NCBI RefSeq assembly: GCF_014199985.1
Contig: NZ_JACHOS010000017.1
Coordinates: 62,001-126,000, forward strand
Reading direction: 5' to 3'
DNA: 64,000 nt
Source: Methylorubrum rhodesianum
GTDB taxonomy: Bacteria > Pseudomonadota > Alphaproteobacteria > Rhizobiales > Beijerinckiaceae
Shown here in pieces: positions 44,153 through 51,941 of this stretch; position 1 is the stretch's first letter; each line of letters opens with the position of its first letter. Both the position numbers and the translations under genes were made by a program. The notes under the pieces were generated by a model. It saw nothing but the letters and a program-made list of their open reading frames with translations, had not been told where the DNA came from and did not search any database.

Positions 44153-45622
44153 TCACCGCACCACGTCGAGGAGGGTCTTGAGGAGGTCGTTGACCACCGT
44201 GATGAGCTTGGCCGAGGCGCTGTAGGAGCGCTCCAGCTGCAGGGCGAGGGCGGTCTCGTCGTCGCCGTTCACGCCCGCCGTGTTGGAGAGCGCCTCGTTG
44301 GCGCGGCTCAGCAGTGTCTTCTGGTAGGAGGCGTCGGTCGAAGCGTCCTTGCGCTGCGCCTCGAGCCACCCCGCGGAGGCGGCTGCGAGATCGGGCAGGC
44401 TCGAGGCCGTGCCGAGGCCGAGCGCCGGATTGACGGGCTGCGGTGCCGAGAGCGCCTTGAGGAGATCTTGCAGGCGGCCGGCATAGGCCGCGTCGCCGCC
44501 CGCCTGCGGGTCGGCGTAGTCGCTGCCGTTCATGCCGCCGCTGCGCAGCAGGGCGACGGAGCCGCCCCGCGCCGGATCCACGGCGGCGTTGATCGCGATC
44601 GAGGCCGCGAGGCCGGTGCGTCCGGCGGATGTGGCGGCCGGCAGGGCTGCGCCGCCGCCCGCCGTGAACAGACCCGCCAGCCGACCGTCGTCGGGCGCCA
44701 CGGTATCGCTCTCGGCGAAGGCGCCGATCAGGCCGCCGGCCAGGGCATCGAGCTGCGCCTCGTAGGTCCGTGCGGCCCCGTCGCGCAGACTCGCGAGCCC
44801 AGCGATCCGCCCGGAGCTGAGCGGCATCGGGGAGGCGGCCCCGGTCACCGGCACGCCGTCGATCGTCACGGTGCCGCCGACCGTGCCGGCGGCGAAGGTG
44901 GAGGTGGGGGAGAAGGCGACCGTGCGGGGACCGCGCTCGAACAGCGTGACGCCGCCATCGGTGTAGAGCGCCACGTCGCCGCCCGCGCGGTTCACGGCGG
45001 TGACGCCGATTTCCTGCGAGAGTGCGGTCAGGATCCGGTCGCGGTCGTCGAGCGCGTCTGTGGCATCACCGCCCAAAGCCGTCAGCTTGACGACGGCGCG
45101 GTTCGCCGCGTCGAACCGCCCGAGGAGGTCGTTGATGCGCGCCACCGAGTCCGCGATGCCGGCATCGGCTTCCGCCCGCACCGCGTGGACCGTGTCCGCG
45201 GCTTGGTTCAGGCTTCCGGCGAGCGCCTTGGCCGCCTCGACCGCGTCGCGAGCGAGCTGCGTGTTGTCGGGCTGGTTGGCGACGGACTGGAGGGCAGCGT
45301 GGAAGGCCGAGAGCCGCGCGGCCGGCGCGGTGGCGTCGTCCGTGTCGCCGACGGTCTGTGCGAGCTTTGTCAGACCGGTCAGCAGCGCGTCGCTACGGGC
45401 GGCGTCGGCCGAGGCCGCGAGCGTGCGGGCATAGAGCGCCGGATCGCCCGCGCGGGTGATCGTCACCGTGGCGCCGCCCGTGCTTCCGGCGACCAGCGTC
45501 GCGATCTTGCGCGCGTAGCCGGGATCGTTCGCGCCCGCGACGTTGCGCGCGGACACGGCGATCTGGCTTGAGGTCGCGAGCAGCGAGGCGCGCGCGGTGT
45601 TGAGCGCGAGGGTGAGACCCAT
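44153..45622 (-). CDS. flgK: Flagellar hook-associated protein FlgK (HAP1)
   Basis: A 489-residue junction protein. It begins GLTLALNTARASLLATSSQIAVSARNVAGANDPGYARK, the FlgK/flagellar rod N-terminal motif with a conserved NV-NANTPGY-like sequence, and ends with an amphipathic helix (LQLERSYSASAKLITVVNDLLKTLLDVVR). The middle contains the D2/D3-like variable region. It is secreted and assembled on the hook tip. It is followed closely by flgL. Confidence 0.93.
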   Translation of the reverse strand: MGLTLALNTARASLLATSSQIAVSARNVAGANDPGYARKIATLVAGSTGGATVTITRAGDPALYARTLAASADAARSDALLTGLTKLAQTVGDTDDATAPAARLSAFHAALQSVANQPDNTQLARDAVEAAKALAGSLNQAADTVHAVRAEADAGIADSVARINDLLGRFDAANRAVVKLTALGGDATDALDDRDRILTALSQEIGVTAVNRAGGDVALYTDGGVTLFERGPRTVAFSPTSTFAAGTVGGTVTIDGVPVTGAASPMPLSSGRIAGLASLRDGAARTYEAQLDALAGGLIGAFAESDTVAPDDGRLAGLFTAGGGAALPAATSAGRTGLAASIAINAAVDPARGGSVALLRSGGMNGSDYADPQAGGDAAYAGRLQDLLKALSAPQPVNPALGLGTASSLPDLAAASAGWLEAQRKDASTDASYQKTLLSRANEALSNTAGVNGDDETALALQLERSYSASAKLITVVNDLLKTLLDVVR

Positions 45623-45700
45623 CGGTCGATTCCTGGGACGCGGGAGGAGGTGGGGGCGCCGGGATCAGGCCGGCGCCCCCGGATGCGGCGACGTTCCTCG

Positions 45701-46912
45701 TCAGCGCTTCAGGTTCATCAAGGTTTCGAGCAGCTCGTTGCCGGTCATGAACACCTTGGAATTGGCGGTGTAGACCGTCTGCGACTCGATCATCGTCGTC
45801 AGCTCTGTGCTGACGTCGACGTTGGATTGTTCGAGCGCCCCGGCCTTCAGGGTGCCCCGTCCGCCCTGGCCGGCGAAGCCGATCTGGATGTCGCCGGACT
45901 CGGCGCTCGTCGTGAAGACGTTGCCCGCCCGGGGTGTCAGGTTGTTGGGGCTCGCCACGTCCGCGAGCGGCACCTTGAAGGCAGCCTTCCGGGTGCCGTC
46001 GGAATAGACCGCGTAGACGGTGCCGTCCTCGCCGAAGGCGGTTCCGCTCACCGCGGTCGGCGACGAGCCGTCGGCCGTGCCGGACAGGTTGTGGTCGCCG
46101 GAAAGCTGCGTGAGGCTGCTCAGGTTGACCGTGACGCTGCGGCCGTTCGGCACGGTCACGAGGTCCGACCCTCCGCCGCTGATCTTGCCGTTGCCGTCGA
46201 AGGTCACGGTGGTCGAGCCGATCGAAGTGGCCGGCGCCGCCGGGTTGAAGAAGTTCACCGACCACGTGTTGGCGGCGGTCTTGGTCATCTGCACGTCGAG
46301 GGTCACCGGCTGGCCGACATTGTCGTAGACCTTGAGCGAGTTCTTCTTCGAGTAGCCGATGGCGCCGGGGGCGGTCGGATCGTAGACCGGCGTCTCGAAG
46401 GAGAGATTGCCGCTGATCGTGGCGGTGGTGGAGGGGCGCGCCTCCTGTCCCATGATGCTGACATTGACCGGCTTGAGGTCGGCCACGCCGTTGAGGATGG
46501 GGGTCGGCGTGCCGTTGGCGAGGCTGTAGCCCATCAGGGTGAAGCCGCCGGCATTGACGAGGTTGCCGGTCTTGCCGTCGACCACGAAGTTGCCGGCCCG
46601 CGTCATGTAGGGGGCGCCGCCGGCATCGCTCACCACGAAGAAGCCGTTGCCCTGGATCGCGAGATCCTTGTCGGAATTGGTCGAGGCGATCGGGCCGCCC
46701 TCGCTCACAGACCGGCGTAGCGTGGTCTCGACCGCGCCGGAGTTGTAGTTGCCGGTATCGCCCGACTCCAGCAGCAGCGAGGAGAACTCGGCCGAGGTGC
46801 GCTTGTAGCCGGTGGTGCTGGCGTTCTGGATGTTCTCAGCCACCGTCGAGATGCGGTTCGACTGAGCGTTCATGCCGGAGACGCCGGTGCGGAGCACGCC
46901 GATGAGACTCAT
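45701..46912 (-). CDS. flgE: Flagellar hook protein FlgE
   Basis: A 403-residue hook subunit. The N-terminus GVLRTGVSGMNAQSNRISTVAENIQNASTTGYKRT has the flg_bb_rod signature; DLAIQGNGFFVVSD and TRAGNF follow at residues ~76-100, and the C-terminus SNVDVSTELTTMIESQTVYTANSKVFMTGNELLETLMNLKR matches the rod/hook C-terminal motif. It polymerises into the flexible hook; FlgD caps it during assembly. GAGG precedes ATG 46912 and the fliI stop lies 82 bp upstream. Confidence 0.96.
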   Translation of the reverse strand: MSLIGVLRTGVSGMNAQSNRISTVAENIQNASTTGYKRTSAEFSSLLLESGDTGNYNSGAVETTLRRSVSEGGPIASTNSDKDLAIQGNGFFVVSDAGGAPYMTRAGNFVVDGKTGNLVNAGGFTLMGYSLANGTPTPILNGVADLKPVNVSIMGQEARPSTTATISGNLSFETPVYDPTAPGAIGYSKKNSLKVYDNVGQPVTLDVQMTKTAANTWSVNFFNPAAPATSIGSTTVTFDGNGKISGGGSDLVTVPNGRSVTVNLSSLTQLSGDHNLSGTADGSSPTAVSGTAFGEDGTVYAVYSDGTRKAAFKVPLADVASPNNLTPRAGNVFTTSAESGDIQIGFAGQGGRGTLKAGALEQSNVDVSTELTTMIESQTVYTANSKVFMTGNELLETLMNLKR

Positions 46913-46994
46913 GCGGACACCTCGTTGACTTTCACAATCTGGCGCAGTGGACAGGGTGTCGCTTGCGCGGGGCTGAAGGTTCGGCGGGGCAGGC

Positions 46995-48323
46995 TCAGCC
47001 CCGCAGGGATTGGGCGAGTTCGAGGAAGGCGTCGCGGCTCGGGGGCTGATCCGGCTCCTGGCGCAAGGCCTCGTAAATTCGCGGCACCAGGGTCACGGCC
47101 TGATCGAGGTCGGGATCGCTGCCGGCGCGATAACCGCCCATCAGGCGCAGGTCCCGCGTCTCCTCGAAGCGGGCCATCATGCTCCTGAGCTTGCGCACCA
47201 GTTCGCGCTGATCGCCGGTCCAGACCTCGCCCGAGAGCCGCGAGATGGAGCCGAGCAGGTCGATCGCCGGATACCGGCCCTGGTCGGCGATGGCGCGGTC
47301 GAGCACCACGTGGCCGTCGAGGGTGCCGCGGATCGAGTCGGCGACCGGGTCGTTGTGGTCGTCGCCATCGACCAGCACCGAGAAGATGCCGGTGATCGTG
47401 CCCGTCCCCTCGGCGCCCGGGCCGGCGCGCTCCAAGAGCCGCGGCAGGTCCGAAAAGACGCTCGGCGGGTAGCCGCGGGCCACCGCCGGTTCGCCGGCCG
47501 CCAGCGCCACGTCGCGGGCGGCATGGGCGTAGCGGGTGACGGAATCGACGATGAGCAGGACGGATTCGCCCCGGTCGCGGAAGGATTCGGCCACCGCGAG
47601 CGCCACTTTCGGTGCCTGACGGCGCATCATCGGGCTCTCGTCGCCGGTCGAGACGACGATCACAGCGCGCTCGCGCGCGGCGGCGATGGGGCCTTCGAGG
47701 AACTCGCGCACCTCGCGCCCGCGCTCGCCCACCAGCGCCACCACCACGCTGTCGAAGCCCTGCGCGCCTGCCAGCATCGCCAGCAGGGTCGATTTTCCGA
47801 CGCCGGAGCCGGCGAAGATGCCGATGCGCTGGCCGGCGCAGAGCGGCGTGAACAGGTCGACCGCCCGCACACCCGTGGGTAGCGGCGTCTTCACCCGCGC
47901 GCGGGTCATCGCCGCGGGCGGGTCGGCGTCGAGCGGGACGCTGTCGGAGCCTTCGGCCAGGGGGCCGAGCCCGTCGACGGGGCGACCGAGCGCGTCGATC
48001 ACACGGCCTTTCCAGCGCGGGTCCGGACGCAGCTGCGCCGGGCCGATGCAATGGGCGAGGCTACCGATACCGGCCTCGATCCGGCTCTCGAACGGCTTCA
48101 CGGTGGCGCCGGTCGCGTCGACGCGCACGACTTCTCCGATCTGCATCCGGCCGTCCGCGGAAAAGCCCATGCGGTCGCCGAGCCGCACGAAGGCGGACAC
48201 GCCCGCGACCCGCGCGGCGCTGGCGGTGACCTCGCGCACCGGGCCGCCGATCCGCACCAGCGGCAGGTCGCGGCGCCCGGCCTCCATCGCCCTCTCCAGG
48301 CGCTCGATGGCGTTCACGGTCAT
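46995..48323 (-). CDS. fliI: Flagellum-specific ATP synthase FliI
   Basis: A 442-residue export ATPase of the F1-beta/FliI family. Walker A is AGSGVGKST (residues ~171-179), Walker B VLLIVDSVTRYAHA, and the FliI-specific YPPSVFSDLPRLLERAG and EMAR-type TRDLRLMGGYRAGSDPDLDQ segments follow. It forms the cytoplasmic hexamer that, with FliH and FliJ, prepares export substrates for the gate. It follows flgF by seven bases. Confidence 0.96.
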   Translation of the reverse strand: MTVNAIERLERAMEAGRRDLPLVRIGGPVREVTASAARVAGVSAFVRLGDRMGFSADGRMQIGEVVRVDATGATVKPFESRIEAGIGSLAHCIGPAQLRPDPRWKGRVIDALGRPVDGLGPLAEGSDSVPLDADPPAAMTRARVKTPLPTGVRAVDLFTPLCAGQRIGIFAGSGVGKSTLLAMLAGAQGFDSVVVALVGERGREVREFLEGPIAAARERAVIVVSTGDESPMMRRQAPKVALAVAESFRDRGESVLLIVDSVTRYAHAARDVALAAGEPAVARGYPPSVFSDLPRLLERAGPGAEGTGTITGIFSVLVDGDDHNDPVADSIRGTLDGHVVLDRAIADQGRYPAIDLLGSISRLSGEVWTGDQRELVRKLRSMMARFEETRDLRLMGGYRAGSDPDLDQAVTLVPRIYEALRQEPDQPPSRDAFLELAQSLRG

Positions 48324-48330
48324 CGCCCGG

Positions 48331-49059
48331 CTAGCCCTGCGGACCCAGCGTCTTGACGGCGCCGGTGAGGGTGTTGTCGGCCTCGGAGGTCATCGTCGCC
48401 GCGCTCTCGAAGGCGCGCTGAATCGCGATGAGCCGGGTCATCTCCAGGATCGGGTTGACGTTGGCGCCCTCGACGTAGCCCTGAACCAGGCCGACCCTGG
48501 TGAAGTCCTGCACCGGCCGGCCGGGGATGCTCGCGCCGACCGCGTTCTCGCCCGAGCGCGTCAGCGTCGCCTTCGGATCGAGGGCGAACAGGCCGAGCGC
48601 GCCGACTTGGTTGACGCCCTGGTGGATGCTGCCGTCGCGGCCGATCTTCGGCGGGCCGGCCTGCGGATCGAGCAGCAGGGCACCGCCGCCAGGATCGACG
48701 ACCGGCAGGCCGCCTACCGTGCGCAACTGCCCGTTGGCATCCATCGTCAGGCGGCCGTCGCGGGTGTAGAGCGTCTCGCCCTTCGGTCCCTTGACCCCGA
48801 GCCACGCATCGCCCTGGACGGCGACGTCGAGGGCGGAATCGGTCTTCGTCGTCGGACCGGCGGCCCGCGAGAGGGAGTTCTTGCCGGGGCCGACGAAGGC
48901 GACCTCGCCGCGGTTCGAGCGGGCGAGCAGTTCCGAGAAGGTCACTTCCTCCGCCCGGAAGCCGACGGTCGCCATGTTGGCGACGTTGTTGGCGGTCGTG
49001 GTCAGCCGCTTCTCGAGGGCGATCTGGCTCGACAGGGCGACGTAGAGGCTGCTCTGCAT
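48331..49059 (-). CDS. flgF: Flagellar basal-body rod protein FlgF
   Basis: A 242-residue proximal-rod protein. The N-terminus LYVALSSQIALEKRLTTTANNVANMATVGFRAEEV and the C-terminus MTRLIAIQRAFESAATMTSEADNTLTGAVKTLG have the rod-protein D0 motifs, with a DVAVQGDAWLGVKG segment in the middle. FlgB, FlgC, FlgG and others of the rod are not in the window. It is co-transcribed with the DUF1217 gene (four bases upstream) and fliI downstream. Confidence 0.92.
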   Translation of the reverse strand: MQSSLYVALSSQIALEKRLTTTANNVANMATVGFRAEEVTFSELLARSNRGEVAFVGPGKNSLSRAAGPTTKTDSALDVAVQGDAWLGVKGPKGETLYTRDGRLTMDANGQLRTVGGLPVVDPGGGALLLDPQAGPPKIGRDGSIHQGVNQVGALGLFALDPKATLTRSGENAVGASIPGRPVQDFTRVGLVQGYVEGANVNPILEMTRLIAIQRAFESAATMTSEADNTLTGAVKTLGPQG

Positions 49060-49063
49060 GGCC

Positions 49064-50320
49064 TCAGCCTCCGTTCCGAGCCGCTTGCCGCTTCATCAGC
49101 ATCTCCGCGTCGATGCCGCCCGAGCCGGTGAAAAGGGCCAGTACAGGCGCGCTGGCGGTGTTGTTCTGTGCGTCCCAGATCGCCGCGAAGCGCCGCACGA
49201 AGGCGTCGAGCTTGGCTGGGTCCTTCAGGCTCTCGATGTCGATCTTCTTGGCGATCAGGTCGGCGCGCCGGGCCAGCGCCTCGCTGGTCGCGGCACCGCT
49301 CGTCGCCGGCAGGCCGATCACGGTGTTGGCCACTTGGCTCAGCGCGGCATCGCCGAGGATCTCGTAGGCGCCGGTCAGTGTCGGCGCCTTGCGGGCGAAG
49401 TAGAGGGCGAGGCGTACGCCCGTGTCGGCGTCGCCCGCATCGCTCTCCAGCGATTGGCGCAGATAGGCCTGCGTCACGGTCTGCGCCAGCGCGTCCGGTC
49501 CGAGATCGGTGCCGAAGCCGACATCCGCGGCAACCTTGTCCGCGGCGGAGAGCGGCGCGTTGCGGATCGTCAGAGTGCGGTTCGACCCGCCCGCGTTCAC
49601 CAGCGTGTCGGCATCGAGGCCCGTGCCGCCGGCGAGCCCGTCGGCGCCGAGATCGGTCAGGGCGATGGTCTGGAAGAAAAGGCTGCCATCGGCGGCCAGC
49701 CCCGCCTGGACCTTGCCCTTGAGGGCAGAGGCATCGATCTGCGCTGCCACCGCTGCGGCGATCTCGGAGGGCGTCACCTTCGAGAGGTCTGCCACTTGCC
49801 CGGCCAGCGTCTTGGCATCGAGCCGGATCGTCACCGATTGTGTGGTCGCGGCGTCGATCCGGGATTCCACGAGAAAGCTCGTTTCGGCCCTGCCGCTGAA
49901 GTCGTAGGCGTCGGCCAGCCGCTTCGGCGCGCTGAGGAAGGCGGCACCACCCGGCGTGCCGAAGCTCGCGGGATCGGTCCCCCTGGCCGTGACGCCCTGG
50001 CCGAAGCTGAACGCCTTGGCGAAGGCGGTGTAGCGGTCGTCCGCCAGCCGGTTGGCGAAGCTCGCCGAACTGGCGGCGCCTTCCTCCAGCACCTTGCGCA
50101 TGAACGCCTTGGCGTAGGTCATCTCCTCCAGACCGTAGGCCTTCATGGCGTAGGCGTAGAGGCGCTGATCTCCGAGAAAGTCGTCGACCGTCTTCACCCG
50201 GCCGATATTGGCCTCGTAATAGGCGGTCTCCCGGGCCACGCTGGGCTCCGCCGCCTTCCGCTTGAGGGAGGCGGTGAGGTCCTTGGCGATCAGGCGGTAG
50301 CTGGTGAGAGTGTCGGTCAC
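49064..50320 (-). CDS. DUF1217 domain flagellar protein
   Basis: A 418-residue protein of the DUF1217 family, found in flagellar clusters of rhizobia and relatives; its role is not defined. Family segments include YYEANIGRVKTVDDFLGDQRLYAYAMKAYGLEEM at residues ~34-67, FANRLADDRY and, near the end, FVRRFAAIWDAQNN. An internal region (~140-290) is not typical of all members: its QVADLSKVT--EIAAAV---I----LKGKVQAGLAADGSLFFQT segment closely resembles part of the flagellin encoded in this island. It probably starts the operon with flgF and fliI. Confidence 0.85.
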   Translation of the reverse strand: MTDTLTSYRLIAKDLTASLKRKAAEPSVARETAYYEANIGRVKTVDDFLGDQRLYAYAMKAYGLEEMTYAKAFMRKVLEEGAASSASFANRLADDRYTAFAKAFSFGQGVTARGTDPASFGTPGGAAFLSAPKRLADAYDFSGRAETSFLVESRIDAATTQSVTIRLDAKTLAGQVADLSKVTPSEIAAAVAAQIDASALKGKVQAGLAADGSLFFQTIALTDLGADGLAGGTGLDADTLVNAGGSNRTLTIRNAPLSAADKVAADVGFGTDLGPDALAQTVTQAYLRQSLESDAGDADTGVRLALYFARKAPTLTGAYEILGDAALSQVANTVIGLPATSGAATSEALARRADLIAKKIDIESLKDPAKLDAFVRRFAAIWDAQNNTASAPVLALFTGSGGIDAEMLMKRQAARNGG

Positions 50321-50465
50321 GGGCGGGCGCCTGGGTAGGAGCGCGGGGGGAGGGCGCCGATCGGCGCGAGGGCGAGAGCAGCCTCCGATGCCGCCTCTAG
50401 GCCGGCACGCTTGCTCCAGGCTTGCCCGTCGGCGCCGCGCCGCCCGGCCGGGATGCGAAGGCGCG

Positions 50466-51041
50466 TCACGAGCCGGGCCCGATGATCGTCTCGGTCGTGA
50501 TCACGATCCAGCCTGCACCGGTCCGGCGGATCGACAGCACGCGGCCGGCGCCGGGCAGGACGCTGCCGAGCGAGACCGTGAGTCGCCCCTCGCGGCCCTC
50601 CAGGGTGGCGACGCCGTCGGCCACCCCGCGCAGGGCGTAAGTGCCGGCTGACGAGCCGATAAGGGGAGGCATTGGCGGCTCCGCCAAGCCCTGACGGCCG
50701 GCGGCGGCCACGGGACGGTCGGGTAGCGAGCCGGTGGTGACGGGATCGAAGTCCGGATCGGCCAGTCGGCCCTGCGCCAGCGTCTTCTTCCAGGCGAAGG
50801 GTGCGGTGGCAGCCGGCAGAACGGCCTGTACATCGTAGCCGTGGGTGCCGGTCGAGATGGCGTAACCGGCAAATCCGCTCGCGGTCAGGGCGAGCAGGAC
50901 GAGGCCGGCGAGCACGGTGCGCTCGCCCGCTGCCTCCCTGGCACGGCGGGCAACGACACTTCCCGCCAGCGGCCGCGATGGAAGCCTCGGGGGGCGTGCC
51001 GCGCTGCGGGGGGAGGATCGCCGTGCGGGATCGAGCGTCAT
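50466..51041 (-). CDS. Hypothetical membrane protein at the head of the flagellar operon
   Basis: A 191-residue protein with a basic N-terminus, one membrane helix (residues ~43-63), and a C-terminal segment (YALRGVADGVATLEGREGRLTVSLGSVLPGAGRVLSIRRTG) resembling the small beta domains of pilus- or secretion-assembly proteins. I do not recognise a family. It lies 145 bp upstream of the DUF1217 gene on the same strand and is divergent from the PilZ gene, so it is probably part of the flagellar regulon. Confidence 0.55.
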   Translation of the reverse strand: MTLDPARRSSPRSAARPPRLPSRPLAGSVVARRAREAAGERTVLAGLVLLALTASGFAGYAISTGTHGYDVQAVLPAATAPFAWKKTLAQGRLADPDFDPVTTGSLPDRPVAAAGRQGLAEPPMPPLIGSSAGTYALRGVADGVATLEGREGRLTVSLGSVLPGAGRVLSIRRTGAGWIVITTETIIGPGS

Positions 51042-51144
51042 GCGGATCTCGATGGATCGGTCCCGGGGCGCTGCGGAGGAATGGTCTTCGCGGCGATGCC
51101 TCAGGGGCGAGGTCGTCGGGTTCCTGATCCGTGAACGGTTATGC

Positions 51145-51160
51145 TTGACGCCCGGTTAAC
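51145..51160. promoter_or_regulatory. Near-consensus CtrA site in the divergent flagellar promoter
   Basis: TTGA-N7-TTAAC at 51145-51160 differs at one position from the CtrA consensus TTAA-N7-TTAAC. It lies between the divergent hypothetical membrane gene (51041) and the PilZ gene (51258). A second TTAA half-site is at about 51221. CtrA control of flagellar genes is established in alphaproteobacteria. Confidence 0.45.
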
Positions 51161-51257
51161 GACGCGGCGCGAGGGGGGCGCGCCGGCTCACGGGTTTGAT
51201 CGACAGCGTTCCGAACCGTCGTTAATCCGGGGCAGGAGAGGGCAGCCGGGGGCAAGC

Positions 51258-51557
51258 ATGGCTGATGCGCAAGATGCTGTTTTGCCGAACTCGGCCATTC
51301 CGATCGCCCGTGCGAGCAAGCGTCACCGCGTGGTCCAGCAGGGCCGCATCGTCCTCGGTCCCGAGCGGCTGATCGCGTGCACCGTGCGCGATCTCTCGCC
51401 CGAGGGCGCCAAGATCCGCATCGCGCCCGAGCACGTCCTGCCGGAGACGTTTCCCCTGGTGATCGCCGCGCACGATCTGCGCACCGTGACCGCCCGGCTG
51501 TGCTGGCGCCGAGGCGACTTCATCGGCGTCACTTTCGAGGGCGAGCCGGCCGCGTAG
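51258..51557 (+). CDS. PilZ domain protein
   Basis: A 99-residue protein that is a minimal PilZ domain, the usual receptor for cyclic di-GMP. It shows the Arg-rich RHRVVQQGRI at residues ~22-31 and the DLSPEGAKIRI (D-S--G) motif at ~46-56. The spacing and residues suggest that it can bind the nucleotide, although the first motif is RHRVVQQGR rather than strict RXXXR. It lies upstream of the flagellin gene on the same strand, with 384 bp between, so a link between c-di-GMP and motility is plausible. Its start at 51258 is the last methionine before the domain. Confidence 0.85.
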   Translation: MADAQDAVLPNSAIPIARASKRHRVVQQGRIVLGPERLIACTVRDLSPEGAKIRIAPEHVLPETFPLVIAAHDLRTVTARLCWRRGDFIGVTFEGEPAA

Positions 51558-51662
51558 AACCGTATCGGTTGCGTCGCGAGGGCGCGCCTTTCCGCCGCTT
51601 GTCCACAGACCCGACCCCAGCCCGTAGAGGGCGCTCGTTGGGACGGTGCCGCCCCGACCGGC

Positions 51663-51678
51663 TTAATCGGTTCGTAAC
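51663..51678 (+). promoter_or_regulatory. Near-consensus CtrA site upstream of flagellin
   Basis: TTAA-N7-GTAAC at 51663-51678 differs at one base from TTAA-N7-TTAAC. It lies 264 bp upstream of the flagellin start and just upstream of the structured leader, a plausible promoter position. Confidence 0.4.
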
Positions 51679-51797
51679 AGGTCCCTGCCATTCTCGCCCC
51701 ATCGACAGGCGCCTCCCGTCACAACGCGGAGGCCTTCGAGAACAGGCCAGCGGGTGAGCCCTCAGACGGGTTCATAGACATGATGTCGGTCCGCTGA

Positions 51798-51898
51798 TCC
51801 GGTGCGAGTCCGGAGGTGTGATGCGCGGCGCCACGAGCCCAGATGGGCTCATCGCGGCCCCTCGTGGGGCCGTGCGGCCGCACCGGTGCGAGCCCGGT
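51798..51898 (+). promoter_or_regulatory. Structured 5' leader of the flagellin mRNA
   Basis: Four stem-loops are tandem: TCCGG-TGCGAGT-CCGGA (51798-51814), GAGCCC-AGAT-GGGCTC (51835-51850), a 7-bp stem with loop TCGT (51855-51872), and ACCGG-TGCGAGC-CCGGT (51882-51898). The first and last are near copies with the same seven-base loop TGCGAGY, and their outer pair is swapped (T-A in one, A-T in the other), so pairing is kept. This suits a regulated leader RNA. FlbT is a candidate binder; Rfam has a flg-Rhizobiales motif, and whether this is it needs a covariance-model search. Confidence 0.65.
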
Positions 51899-51941
51899 CC
51901 TCAGAACCCTCCCGTCCACATCATTCTCGGAAGACAGACCC

